DNA of 64,000 nt from a virus: positions 1-64,000 of IMG/VR virus record IMGVR_UViG_3300009104_000009; one strand, given 5' to 3'. A program made the position numbers and the translations under genes. How positions within the stretch are numbered: position 1 is the first letter of the stretch; each line of letters opens with the position of its first letter. A model generated the notes under the pieces. That model made no database searches. It saw only the letters and a program-made list of their open reading frames with translations, and had not been told where the DNA came from. Positions 1 to 8,839 of the stretch are shown one piece after another.

Positions 1-1125
1 TTAAGAAGACAGGGAACTTCAGTTACGATTAATTATAATCATTCTGATGCTTTAAGAGATATTGAATTAACAAGATATAGTTCATCTGTCAGGAGTATGG
101 TTGAAAATACATGGCCTGTCAGACATAATATTAAAGTAGAACCAAATATTGCAGATATTGATTTAGATGAAGATTTAAGAGCAGAAGTAGAAGTTCCGAT
201 TGATGAGCCAATGTATGTTGAATATACTAATTGGACACAAGAAGAACCAGAGATACCATTCATGTATGGTAAATCAAATGAATTTATTGTTACATGGGAA
301 GATGATTACATAGTTAAAGTTTGGGTTGATGTTGAACTTAATCCCGATTATCCATATCAAGAAGAGTGGGAAGATGAATATGATTTTGATGAGGAAGATT
401 GGGAAGACCTAACTGATACTGATAATGAAACTAACACCGATAATGAAACTGAAGAAACAGACAATGAAACTGAAGAAGTAGATTCAACTTTGTGGGCTCA
501 CTATAAGTTTGAAGGTGACTTAAAAGATAGCAGTTCATACGGCAGAGATTTAACTGGTGTAGGAGGATATGGTTTTACAATAACATATTCTGGTGATAAT
601 AATACAATCAATAAGGATGGACAAGCCGCATGGTTACCCGGAAATGATTCTGTTTATGCACATTATAATGATATAGACATTGCCACAACAGATAATTGGA
701 CTATTTCATTTTGGGTTAAGCCGTCAAATTCTCAGATGGATCAATGGGCCTCTATAATGTCAACAGGAACTTCTACTTCTGGTGACAGGTTTCAAATTGA
801 TTATAGTGGTAATGGTAAACTAAGATTTAATGGGACAGGAGTCAATGAACAAATGGATCTTGATGATGGTGAATGGCAACATTTTGTTTTTACAAAATTT
901 TATGAAGCCAACTATGTCTATTTGTATAATCACAAATTAACATATTATAAAAATGGCGAGTTCAAGGGAAACAAAGTTATGGTAGACACCTATTGGGAAT
1001 TACTTAAAATAGGAATGAACAGACTTGGTGGAGGGCCATGGAAAGGTTATGTAGATGATTTTAGAATATATAAGCGAGTACTTACAAATATTGAAGTTAA
1101 AGAGTTATATGAGAGTTATGATTAG
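1..1125 (+). CDS. LamG/concanavalin-like lectin-domain protein, 5' partial
   Basis: The reading frame is open from base 1, so the true start lies upstream of the window. The N-terminal visible part is acidic and contains a short Asp/Asn/Glu/Thr-rich repeat (around 415-480, repeated TDNET units). From about base 484 to the end the sequence resembles a LamG/concanavalin-A-like beta-sandwich: an Ala-His-Tyr-Lys-Phe-Glu-Gly-Asp start, a WTISFWVKP strand, and a closing GYVDDFRIYKRVL strand are typical of that fold. Such domains bind glycans and in phages occur on fibres or baseplate proteins. I infer a virion adhesin role. The ligand cannot be told. The next gene overlaps its last 8 bases. Confidence 0.75.
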   Translation, partial: LRRQGTSVTINYNHSDALRDIELTRYSSSVRSMVENTWPVRHNIKVEPNIADIDLDEDLRAEVEVPIDEPMYVEYTNWTQEEPEIPFMYGKSNEFIVTWEDDYIVKVWVDVELNPDYPYQEEWEDEYDFDEEDWEDLTDTDNETNTDNETEETDNETEEVDSTLWAHYKFEGDLKDSSSYGRDLTGVGGYGFTITYSGDNNTINKDGQAAWLPGNDSVYAHYNDIDIATTDNWTISFWVKPSNSQMDQWASIMSTGTSTSGDRFQIDYSGNGKLRFNGTGVNEQMDLDDGEWQHFVFTKFYEANYVYLYNHKLTYYKNGEFKGNKVMVDTYWELLKIGMNRLGGGPWKGYVDDFRIYKRVLTNIEVKELYESYD

Positions 1126-1441
1126 TAAAATACTATTGATTCTGTTATTTTTCGGTTGCGGTGTACCACCTGAAGATTGGCAAAATACTCGACCTGGAAG
1201 TGATGAACAATGGATGGCATCTATGGATACTTCTATGGAAAAATGGATAGATGCTTCACAGTATTTGCCCAGAGAAAAATTACAAGGATTGGTTCACGCA
1301 GGATTTTTTGAATTAAAAGAAGGAATTTATTCTCATCATTGCGACAGCCATGGAAACATGATAAGGATGAAATATAATGAAGAAAATAATACATGGAAAC
1401 AAATTAAATATGAAACATTAGGATGTGGAACAGATTTATAA
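1118..1441 (+). CDS. small predicted lipoprotein
   Basis: About 107 residues starting at the ATG inside ATGATTAG, which overlaps the preceding stop. An alternative ATG at 1109 is in frame. The N-terminus has a short hydrophobic stretch (ILLILLFF) followed by Gly-Cys, a plausible lipobox, so the product is probably exported and lipid-anchored. The mature part is polar, has Trp and Cys residues and no recognised domain. Several other exported proteins are encoded in this window (41905, 42475, 62001). Function unknown; superinfection exclusion or an envelope effect is possible but not shown. Confidence 0.6.
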   Translation: MISKILLILLFFGCGVPPEDWQNTRPGSDEQWMASMDTSMEKWIDASQYLPREKLQGLVHAGFFELKEGIYSHHCDSHGNMIRMKYNEENNTWKQIKYETLGCGTDL

Positions 1442-1444
1442 ATA
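1437..1444 (+). promoter_or_regulatory. T4-type late promoter
   Basis: Exact TATAAATA, the T4 late -10 element recognised by gp55-containing polymerase. It lies 28 bases before the fibre-like gene at 1473 and overlaps the end of the lipoprotein gene. Confidence 0.7.
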
Positions 1445-1472
1445 TCATATAATATAAATTTTTAGGGAATGC

Positions 1473-2786
1473 ATGGCCGATAAAAGTATATCTCAATTTG
1501 AAAAAATGATGGAATCATACGCAGGTATGGAAGGCATATCTGAATTTGAAAGAATGATGGATTCTTTTGTAACACCCCAGACTGAACCTCCACCTTTAAA
1601 ATTTAAATCAGAAATAAAAGTCAGTGAGCCTGAGCCGGTTCAAGAAGAATTACCAGACGGCTTAGTCGCAGGTGTTCATGAAGATGTGCCAGTTGAAGAA
1701 CCAATTAAAGAAGATCCTGTAAAAGCAATTGTAGATAAAATAGAACAGGAACAACAATTTGTAAAAAAAGAAAATATCGAAATTGATTACGATAAAAGGA
1801 TTTCTTTAATAGAACAAAATCTTAATACAATATCCAGAAGATCAAGAGATTTTTCTAGTGCAATGGGTGGTTCAGGTGAAGTAAGATTGTTAAGACTTGA
1901 CGATGTTGATACTTCTAATTTAGCAGATAACAAATATCTTAAATATAATAGTTCAACAGGAAAATTGGCATTTGTAGATGGTACTGCTGGTGGGTCTAAA
2001 CATACAATACAGAAAAATGATCTTGAAGATGGGTCTGATGATACAACATCATATAACGCTAAAACAAATATGTTATTTGATGCAAACGTTTTTCGCGTTA
2101 CAAATGATAGTGGTTCCGATTCAACACAAATAAGATTAATAACAGCTTATACGGGAATTACCGCCGGAACAGCTGCAGCTAATAAAGCGGTTATACTTGG
2201 GACATCTAAAGTACTTGATGGAATAGGAAATATAACAAATGCAGGTACAATTGGTGCAACTACGATTACAGGAACAAAATTAGTTTCTTCAGGTACCGGA
2301 GCTGCGAGCGTTAATACATCCGGTGGAATTACAATGAGTGGTGCTATTACAGGCGCTACCACCGTAAATTGTGGTGATATAGATGTTCAAGATACTAATA
2401 GCGAAGCAATTATACAATTGCATCGAAATGAAGCGGGTTCTAACGGAAATTCCTTAGGAAAATTAAAATATAAAGGAACTAATTCTGCCAGCGAAGAAAT
2501 AAATTTTGCGCAAGTTAATGGTAAGCAAAAAACTATTACAGATGGATCAGAAGATGGCTCATTAGAATTTAATGTTATGAATGCAGGCAATTTACAAACA
2601 ACTATGGAAATAGATGAAGATGGTGTAATAATATCTGGTAATAGGTCTTTAACATTTGGTAGTGACGTGTTTAGAATTATGTCAGAACAGAGTAGTTCGG
2701 TGGCTACATCAACCACCAATAGCGATAAAAGATTAAAAGTAGAATTGAATGGATCGGAATTTTATATTCCGCTCTATAATGTCTAA
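1473..2786 (+). CDS. fibre-like virion structural protein
   Basis: 437 residues, preceded by a late promoter. The N-terminus carries two short related units (SQFEKMMES and SEFERMMDS, residues about 7-30). A Pro/Glu-rich linker and a charged helical stretch follow. The C-terminal two thirds are Gly/Ser/Thr/Ala-rich with fibre-type repeats (TITGTKLVSSG, GGITMSGAITGATTV) and a motif DDVDTSNLADNKYLKYNSSTG typical of marine myovirus fibre proteins. I infer a trimeric fibre, whisker or baseplate-attached protein expressed late. The precise location in the virion is unknown. Confidence 0.6.
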   Translation: MADKSISQFEKMMESYAGMEGISEFERMMDSFVTPQTEPPPLKFKSEIKVSEPEPVQEELPDGLVAGVHEDVPVEEPIKEDPVKAIVDKIEQEQQFVKKENIEIDYDKRISLIEQNLNTISRRSRDFSSAMGGSGEVRLLRLDDVDTSNLADNKYLKYNSSTGKLAFVDGTAGGSKHTIQKNDLEDGSDDTTSYNAKTNMLFDANVFRVTNDSGSDSTQIRLITAYTGITAGTAAANKAVILGTSKVLDGIGNITNAGTIGATTITGTKLVSSGTGAASVNTSGGITMSGAITGATTVNCGDIDVQDTNSEAIIQLHRNEAGSNGNSLGKLKYKGTNSASEEINFAQVNGKQKTITDGSEDGSLEFNVMNAGNLQTTMEIDEDGVIISGNRSLTFGSDVFRIMSEQSSSVATSTTNSDKRLKVELNGSEFYIPLYNV

Positions 2787-2795
2787 AGGGTAAAA

Positions 2796-3161
2796 ATGGC
2801 TATTTTAAGTAGAAAAAATCGTGCAGACGATGATAAGATAAATACAATTGAGGAGATGTACTCTGATAGTGAAGAAAAAGTATGGGAAAGTGATCCAATG
2901 AAAGCATTAGTATTTGAAGGAACCGAACGCCGTAAAAAATTAAATTTTTGGTCGCGTTTTATAATAACATTGATAATAGTATTAACTTTTTTATTTTTGG
3001 TATGGTTATTATTTTTCGGAATCCTGCCAGAAGAGTCTCGCGATCTAATTAATATAATGGTGGGGGCCTATGTGGCGGTGCTTGCCAAAGCGACTGACTA
3101 CTGGTTTAAGGAAAAGGATGATCCCGAACATAAAGAAACAGAAAAATACGATACTCTCTGA
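2796..3161 (+). CDS. small membrane protein, probable holin
   Basis: 121 residues with a charged N-terminal half, a strong transmembrane segment (about residues 54-77) and a second weaker hydrophobic helix (about 84-103, DLINIMVGAYVAVLAKATDYWF), then a charged C-terminus. The second helix resembles the phage holin-type segment ending in an aromatic-rich face. It is followed directly by a small coiled-coil protein with a C-terminal membrane anchor, an arrangement seen in holin/haemolysin pairs. Holin assignment is by topology and context only. No endolysin is visible in the window. Confidence 0.5.
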   Translation: MAILSRKNRADDDKINTIEEMYSDSEEKVWESDPMKALVFEGTERRKKLNFWSRFIITLIIVLTFLFLVWLLFFGILPEESRDLINIMVGAYVAVLAKATDYWFKEKDDPEHKETEKYDTL

Positions 3162-3174
3162 GGTTAGTTAAGAT

Positions 3175-3465
3175 ATGGCCGCACGAAGAATAGTAACTAA
3201 AGCAGAGAAGACAAATCTGGAGACACACGTGGATTTGTGTGCCGAAAGATATCAACGGTTAGAAGAGAAGTACGAAGAATTGAAAGAAACATTTAAGGAA
3301 GATAGATTAATAATACATGAAAGAATTGATAAAGTAAAAACTAGTATAGAAGAAATGAAGACTTTGTTCATTGAACAAAATTTAAAACAAAATAGAATAA
3401 TTATTACAAGCGCAGTTGCTATTATAGTTGGATTACTCACTATATTAGCCAGTAGTTTTCTTTAG
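3175..3465 (+). CDS. coiled-coil, tail-anchored membrane protein (XhlA-like)
   Basis: 96 residues: a heptad-rich charged helix (about residues 20-72) followed by a hydrophobic C-terminal anchor (about 74-96). Length and layout match XhlA/haemolysin-type accessory lysis proteins, which act with a holin. The gene sits 13 bases after the holin candidate. A spanin or another membrane role remains possible because the assignment rests on architecture, not on a diagnostic motif. Confidence 0.5.
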   Translation: MAARRIVTKAEKTNLETHVDLCAERYQRLEEKYEELKETFKEDRLIIHERIDKVKTSIEEMKTLFIEQNLKQNRIIITSAVAIIVGLLTILASSFL

Positions 3466-3476
3466 AAAAGGTATAT

Positions 3477-3986
3477 ATGTTATCATTCAAAGAACATAAT
3501 GATATAATAGATGAAGCAGTAGAAGAATTTATTTCTGAAGCGGAAGAAGCCGGAGAACTAGATACTTTTTTTGAGTGGATCGAAATGGAAGATATGGGGA
3601 TAGTGGAAGAACATATGTCTTTATATGAAAAAGAAACTATGGCAGCCTTCGGTCAACGAATGAGACAGCAAGGTAGACGAATGAAAAGAATGGTTAAAAG
3701 AGCTTCATTTCAATTAAAGAAAAAGAGATCACAGGTTTTTAGAAAAACAGAAACTAAAAAACGGACTTCCGCAAGAAATCAAACCTTCAGACAAGTTATT
3801 CCTGGTGCAGTAATGAAAGCAAAAGGTGCTGTTGGTGCCATAAAGAAAAGAATGTGGAAAGCTATGAAAGCCTCCGTTATTAATAGAAAAATAAAACCGG
3901 CTATTCGAAGAATTACAAGAGATGAACCAAAGAGAATGAAGCAGGCGCGTGCTAATTTAGCTGGCCATGCAAAAGTACACAAATAA
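3477..3986 (+). CDS. acidic-head, basic-body protein of unknown function
   Basis: 169 residues. The first 60 or so are acidic and helical (starting MLSFKEHNDIIDEAVEEF). The remainder is very Lys/Arg-rich with almost no acidic residues, suggesting nucleic-acid binding. The MxSFK start loosely resembles the candidate capsid-targeting N-termini found elsewhere in this window, so an internal DNA-associated head protein is possible. It precedes the terminase genes. No domain recognised. Confidence 0.6.
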   Translation: MLSFKEHNDIIDEAVEEFISEAEEAGELDTFFEWIEMEDMGIVEEHMSLYEKETMAAFGQRMRQQGRRMKRMVKRASFQLKKKRSQVFRKTETKKRTSARNQTFRQVIPGAVMKAKGAVGAIKKRMWKAMKASVINRKIKPAIRRITRDEPKRMKQARANLAGHAKVHK

Positions 3987-3997
3987 TAAGGTTGTCT

Positions 3998-4240
3998 ATG
4001 CCTAAACATGTTAAAGTGAGAAATTTTAGAAAAGTGCGACGAGCTATAAGAGAGTCAAACGGTACAACAGTTAGAAAACATATTCGAAAAACAGAAGTAC
4101 ATTATATACGCGGTGAAAACGATCCAACAGGAGATGAATATATCAAATCTCTTGATTCAAAATTTTTTATAAAAACTCAAGATCCTCACAGCAACACTCC
4201 GTACGATTCAGTTGATTGGAATAGTGTATTAAAAGGATAG
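3998..4240 (+). CDS. small basic protein upstream of terminase
   Basis: 80 residues from ATG 3998, preceded by AAGG at 3988-3991 with good spacing; a TTG at 3992 is a poorer start. The N-terminal half is strongly basic (HVKVRNFRKVRRAIRES) and the C-terminal half ends in SVDWNSVLKG. It lies 7 bases before the large terminase, the place of gp16 in T4, but it is half the length of T4 gp16 and I see no firm similarity. Small terminase is therefore only a positional guess. Confidence 0.55.
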   Translation: MPKHVKVRNFRKVRRAIRESNGTTVRKHIRKTEVHYIRGENDPTGDEYIKSLDSKFFIKTQDPHSNTPYDSVDWNSVLKG

Positions 4241-4247
4241 GTAATAA

Positions 4248-5900
4248 ATGGGTAATCATTACCTAGGTAATCCAAAACTTAAAGCGGCGAATGTTCCCGT
4301 AGAATTTTCAGAAGAACAGTTAACTGAATATATCACATGTCAGAATGATCCTGTTCACTTCATCACAGACTATGTCAAAATTATACATGTTGATAAAGGC
4401 TTAGTAGATTTTAATCTATATCCTTTTCAAGAAAACATGGTACGAAAATTTCACGATAATCGTTTCGTGATATGTAAGATGCCACGTCAGTCAGGTAAAT
4501 CAACAACCATCATAGCCTTCTTTTTACACTACATTCTTTTCAATGAAAATGTTCAGGTTGGTATTCTAGCAAACAAAGGATCTCTAGCTAGAGAGTTATT
4601 AGATAGATTAAAATTATCATATGAGAATTTACCAATATGGTTACAGCAAGGTATTCTGGCATGGAATAAAGGTAACATAGAATTAGAAAATGGTTCGAAA
4701 GTATTAGCAGCCGCTACCTCATCGTCCGCGGTTCGTGGATCATCTTTTAATATAATTTTCTTAGACGAGTTTGCACACGTTCCAAAAGAATTAGCAGAAG
4801 AATTTTTTACTTCGGTTTATCCTACTATTTCCTCTGGTCAAACTACCAAAGTTTTTATCGTATCAACACCTTTAGGTTTAAACCAGTTTTATAAGATGTG
4901 GGTAGATGCAGAAGAAAAAAGAAGTAATTATGTCCCCATTGAAGTTCACTGGTCAGAAATTCCAGGTCGAGATGCTGCCTGGCGAGAAGAGACTATTCGC
5001 AATACAAGCGAAAGACAATTCTCACAGGAATTTGAAACAGAATTTATTGGTAGTACAAGAACATTAGTAGCTGGTTCAAAATTAAGATCTATGGCATTTA
5101 AAACACCAGTACATTCTTATGAAAATTTAGATATCTTTGAGCAACCGGTACCGAAACATACATATACAATTGTATGCGATACGGCAAAAGGATTACAATT
5201 AGATTACTCAGCCTTTACAGTTATAGATAGTACCACACTTCCTTACAAGGTTGTCGCAAAATATAGAGATAATGAAATATCTCCTATGCTATATCCAAAT
5301 TTTATATATAAAGCGGCTAAACATTATAACGAAGCATTTGTGCTAGTAGAAGTTAATGATATAGGCGAATCTGTTGCGATGACCCTTCATCAGGATATGG
5401 AATATGAAAACATGTTAATGATGAATTGGAAAGGACGCGGAGGTCAAGTATTAGGTGGTGGATTCGGAAAAAATGCTCAATGGGGCGTAAGAACCACAAA
5501 ACAAGTTAAACGTTTAGGCTGCTCGACTTTAAAGAATTTAATAGAAGAAGATAAACTTATTATTACTGATTATGATATAATATATGAACTTACTTCTTTC
5601 TCGGCTAAAAAAGAATCATATGAAGCCGAAGAAGGTCATCATGATGATTTAGTTATTACTCTCGTAATTTTTGCATGGTTAACAAATCAGCAATATTTTA
5701 AAGAATTAACAGATTTTGATCTGAGAGAAAAAATGTATCATGAAAAGATGAAAGAAATAGATGAATCTTTTCTACCATTCGGATTTATTGACGATGGAAC
5801 AGAACCAGAGACTTTTGTTGATAACCAAGGTACGCAATGGAAGACCGCCCGAGCTGATAGAATGTTGGAAGAATCAGGGCACAATGTTTTCGGAGTGTAA
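4248..5900 (+). CDS. gp17: terminase large subunit gp17
   Basis: 550 residues, close to the usual size. This is the DNA-packaging motor ATPase and headful nuclease, acting at the portal vertex. The ATPase domain has Walker A P-R-Q-S-G-K-S at about residues 79-85 and Walker B IIFLDEFAHV with D173 and E174. A coupling-type motif VSTPLG follows. The C-terminal nuclease domain starts around VCDTAKG and contains acidic residues near VLVEVNDIG and HHDDLV. It sits directly upstream of sheath, tube and portal genes as in other T4-like phages. Confidence 0.96.
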   Translation: MGNHYLGNPKLKAANVPVEFSEEQLTEYITCQNDPVHFITDYVKIIHVDKGLVDFNLYPFQENMVRKFHDNRFVICKMPRQSGKSTTIIAFFLHYILFNENVQVGILANKGSLARELLDRLKLSYENLPIWLQQGILAWNKGNIELENGSKVLAAATSSSAVRGSSFNIIFLDEFAHVPKELAEEFFTSVYPTISSGQTTKVFIVSTPLGLNQFYKMWVDAEEKRSNYVPIEVHWSEIPGRDAAWREETIRNTSERQFSQEFETEFIGSTRTLVAGSKLRSMAFKTPVHSYENLDIFEQPVPKHTYTIVCDTAKGLQLDYSAFTVIDSTTLPYKVVAKYRDNEISPMLYPNFIYKAAKHYNEAFVLVEVNDIGESVAMTLHQDMEYENMLMMNWKGRGGQVLGGGFGKNAQWGVRTTKQVKRLGCSTLKNLIEEDKLIITDYDIIYELTSFSAKKESYEAEEGHHDDLVITLVIFAWLTNQQYFKELTDFDLREKMYHEKMKEIDESFLPFGFIDDGTEPETFVDNQGTQWKTARADRMLEESGHNVFGV

Positions 5901-5912
5901 AGATTGTTTATT

Positions 5913-5920
5913 TATAAATA
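5913..5920 (+). promoter_or_regulatory. T4-type late promoter upstream of gp18
   Basis: Exact TATAAATA 61 bases before the sheath gene in the gp17-gp18 spacer. A ribosome binding site (AGGAGAAG) immediately precedes the gp18 ATG. Confidence 0.8.
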
Positions 5921-5981
5921 ATATCAGTAACTAATAGTACATGAACTTAATAAATTTTTCAGCGATTTACAGGAGAAGAAG

Positions 5982-8183
5982 ATGGCATTTACAGTAAGTC
6001 CAGGAGTAGTTACTCGCGAAATAGATTTAACTACGATAGTGCCTGAGACCGGAACAACAGCAGGTGCTTTTGCTGGGGCTTTTCGCTGGGGACCTATAGA
6101 TAAAATAGTTAATGTAAGCAGTGAAGATCTACTGGTGGAAAACTTCCAGAAGCCTGACTCTTCAACATATCTAAGTTTTTTTTCAGCGGCGAATTTCTTA
6201 GCCTACGGACAAAATTTGAATGTTGTTCGAGTAGCCAACTCAATGGCATATAACGCAACGACAGATGCGGCAAACTCTGTCTTAATTAAAAGTGATGAAG
6301 ATTATTATAATACGTATTACTCAGAATTTGGAGGATCAGGTCCTTCGGCTAATTACGGTGAATTTGCAGCCAAGTACGCCGGTGAGCTAGGCAATTCAAT
6401 GAAAGTATCCATGTGTGGTGCTGACATTACTGATGCCGCTATTACTGGAACCGCTACAGTTGCCTTTGCCGGTACGGAAGGAACCGTTACTGGTACAGGA
6501 ACCGCCTTCACATCAGAATTACAGTTGAATGATGTTATATATTCTAATTCAACTACACATTACATTGTGACTGCGATTGCGACTGATTCTGCAATGACGA
6601 TTCAATCTTCATCTAACACCGACGTAAGCAGTGCTACAGCGTATAGACGTGCACATTCATCTAAGTATAAAGAGGCTGAAGCAGGAACAGGTCCTATTAT
6701 GGGAACAGTTCAGGTTTCTGATACGGCAAGAAAAGTAATGACAGGAACTGGAACATATTTTGATCTCCAGTTAGCTGTTGGCGATAAAGTTACAATTAGT
6801 GGTGAAACTCACAAAGTAGCTTCTATTACAAGTAATACAAGCGCCACTTTAGATACGGCAATTTCCCCAAGTGCAACGGCAATATCAACTTCCGTTGAAT
6901 GGGCAAGAGAATGGGAATTTGCGGGTAATTTTGATTATCCTCCAACTACCTCCGATTTTGCAACTCGCCGAGGTGTAAGTAATGATGAAGTTCATGTAAT
7001 AATAACAGACGAAGATGGTGAGTGGACCGGAGTTAAAGGTACCGTTCTAGAAATATTCCCAGCTTTGTCAGTAGCTAGCGATGCCAAATCAGAAGATGGC
7101 CAAGCACTTTATTATAAAGAAGCAATTAATAGACGATCCAAATATGTTTGGTGGATGAAACACCCAACCGGTTCCGGTGCAGACACTGCGCCTAATACCG
7201 CAGCTTGGGGAACATCTGCGAACTCTGCATCAAAACCAGCTTACACTCAAAACAGAATTGGTGTAACTGCTAGTATGACAGGCGGAGCCGATGGTCAAAC
7301 ATTAACTGATGCTAATATTATTGTGGGATATGACAAATTTAAATCAGCAGAAGATGTTGATGTATCTTTGGTCGTAACCGGAGCTCAATCATCAGTTGTA
7401 AATTCATACCTCATTAGCAACATTGCAGAAGTACGTAAAGATTGTATGGTTTTCTGCTCTCCGGAGCAATCCGATGTTGTTAACAATTCTGGAAATGAAG
7501 TAACCGCAATTAATAACTTCAGAGATAAACTACCAAGTTCTTCTTATTCAGTTATAGATAGCGGCTGGAAATATCAATACGACAAGTATAATGATGCTTT
7601 CAGATACGTACCATTAAATCCAGATGTTGCCGGCTTAGTTGTAAGAACTACTATCGACAGAGATTTTTTCTTTTCTCCGGCCGGGTTCAATAGAGGTCAA
7701 GTTAAAAATGTTGCCAGGTTAGCATGGAATCCTAGTAAAACAGAAAGAGATAATCTTTATAAAAATGGTGTAAACCCAGTTGTATCTTTTTCCGGACAAG
7801 GAACATTGCTATTTGGAGATAAAACTCTATTAGCTAAACCATCAGCATTTGATAGAATTAACGTTAGAAGGCTTTTCATCACATTAGAAAAGTCAATTGC
7901 AAATTTTGCTAGATTCTCAATGTTTGAATTTAACGATGATTTTACTAGATCCAGTTTTGTTTCTTCAGTTGAACCATTCCTCAGGGATATTCAAGGTCGA
8001 GGCGGCATAACAGATTTTGCAGTTGTTTGCGATGAATCAAATAATACTCAAGAAGTTATAGATAGAAACGAGTTTATCGGAAGTATATTCGTTAAGCCGA
8101 CTAAATCCATTAACTTCATCTTACTCAACTTCGTTGCAGTAAGAAGTGGAGTAGAATTTGAAGAAGTTGTAAACGCAGTATAA
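5982..8183 (+). CDS. gp18: tail sheath protein gp18
   Basis: 733 residues, longer than T4 gp18 (about 660). This is the contractile sheath subunit. The N-terminus (SPGVVTREIDLTTIVPE) and the C-terminus with the FARFSMFEFNDDFTRSSFV region are typical of myovirus sheaths. The extra length is explained by two tandem, related beta-rich units at about residues 155-222 and 238-305, each with a GTGT-aromatic start, a GD or ND turn and a V.SI/AI strand. These probably form surface decorations. Strong RBS; own late promoter upstream; followed by two tube genes. Confidence 0.95.
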   Translation: MAFTVSPGVVTREIDLTTIVPETGTTAGAFAGAFRWGPIDKIVNVSSEDLLVENFQKPDSSTYLSFFSAANFLAYGQNLNVVRVANSMAYNATTDAANSVLIKSDEDYYNTYYSEFGGSGPSANYGEFAAKYAGELGNSMKVSMCGADITDAAITGTATVAFAGTEGTVTGTGTAFTSELQLNDVIYSNSTTHYIVTAIATDSAMTIQSSSNTDVSSATAYRRAHSSKYKEAEAGTGPIMGTVQVSDTARKVMTGTGTYFDLQLAVGDKVTISGETHKVASITSNTSATLDTAISPSATAISTSVEWAREWEFAGNFDYPPTTSDFATRRGVSNDEVHVIITDEDGEWTGVKGTVLEIFPALSVASDAKSEDGQALYYKEAINRRSKYVWWMKHPTGSGADTAPNTAAWGTSANSASKPAYTQNRIGVTASMTGGADGQTLTDANIIVGYDKFKSAEDVDVSLVVTGAQSSVVNSYLISNIAEVRKDCMVFCSPEQSDVVNNSGNEVTAINNFRDKLPSSSYSVIDSGWKYQYDKYNDAFRYVPLNPDVAGLVVRTTIDRDFFFSPAGFNRGQVKNVARLAWNPSKTERDNLYKNGVNPVVSFSGQGTLLFGDKTLLAKPSAFDRINVRRLFITLEKSIANFARFSMFEFNDDFTRSSFVSSVEPFLRDIQGRGGITDFAVVCDESNNTQEVIDRNEFIGSIFVKPTKSINFILLNFVAVRSGVEFEEVVNAV

Positions 8184-8186
8184 ATA
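8179..8186 (+). promoter_or_regulatory. T4-type late promoter (first of two) before gp19
   Basis: Exact TATAAATA overlapping the gp18 stop codon. One of two copies spaced 21 bases apart, about two helical turns. Confidence 0.7.
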
Positions 8187-8199
8187 ATATAAATTATCG

Positions 8200-8207
8200 T
8201 ATAAATA
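8200..8207 (+). promoter_or_regulatory. T4-type late promoter (second of two) before gp19
   Basis: Exact TATAAATA 31 bases before the tube gene ATG, the better placed of the pair. The RBS GAAGGAAG lies just before the start. Confidence 0.75.
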
Positions 8208-8237
8208 ATAAAAAAATAATATACGAAGGAAGTTAAA

Positions 8238-8813
8238 ATGCCAGGATTTGTAGTAGACGGAACGGATTCTTTCATAGGTAAAATGACTGAAGGAGGAGCG
8301 AGAGCTTCTTTATTTCAAGCTACGGTAGCCCTTGCAGGACTGGGCGACGCTCCACAAGGTGCTGAGTTAGCAGATTTTAAATTTATATGTAAGGGAATTC
8401 AAATTCCTTCTAATACTATGGGTATAACCACTGTTAATTACATGGGTAGAGCAGTAAAATTACCAGGTAATAGAACATATGAAGATTTGACAACTACCGT
8501 TATCAATGATGAGGGATATTCGTTTAGGAATCAAGTAGAAAGTTGGATGAGCAAATTAAACTCTCACGCCGGTAACGTAAGGGCTGCATCTCACGTAAGT
8601 AAATTGTCCGGTTATACTACATCAATGTTTTTAGATGTATTTACAAAAGCCGGTCAGACTGATGGTCCAGGAGGTGGTGGATGGACATTTTATAATTGTT
8701 TTCCAACGTCTCTAGATCAAATTGATGTTAATTGGGACCCCAATGACGCGGTAATGGAATACACAATCACTTGGGCCTATGATTACTGGCTCTCAGGTGA
8801 TCAGGGCGGCTAA
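8238..8813 (+). CDS. gp19: tail tube protein gp19, copy 1
   Basis: 191 residues, the size of myovirus tube subunits. It forms the inner tail tube inside the sheath. Recognisable features include the early GGAR motif, FICKGIQIPSNTM, YMGRAVKLPGNRTYEDLT and the C-terminal DVNWDPNDAVMEYTITWAYDYW, all shared with the following gene. Preceded by two late promoters. The presence of two adjacent tube paralogues is unusual compared with T4, which has one gp19. Confidence 0.9.
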   Translation: MPGFVVDGTDSFIGKMTEGGARASLFQATVALAGLGDAPQGAELADFKFICKGIQIPSNTMGITTVNYMGRAVKLPGNRTYEDLTTTVINDEGYSFRNQVESWMSKLNSHAGNVRAASHVSKLSGYTTSMFLDVFTKAGQTDGPGGGGWTFYNCFPTSLDQIDVNWDPNDAVMEYTITWAYDYWLSGDQGG

Positions 8814-8839
8814 GCACAAATTAAAATAGGAATAGAAAA

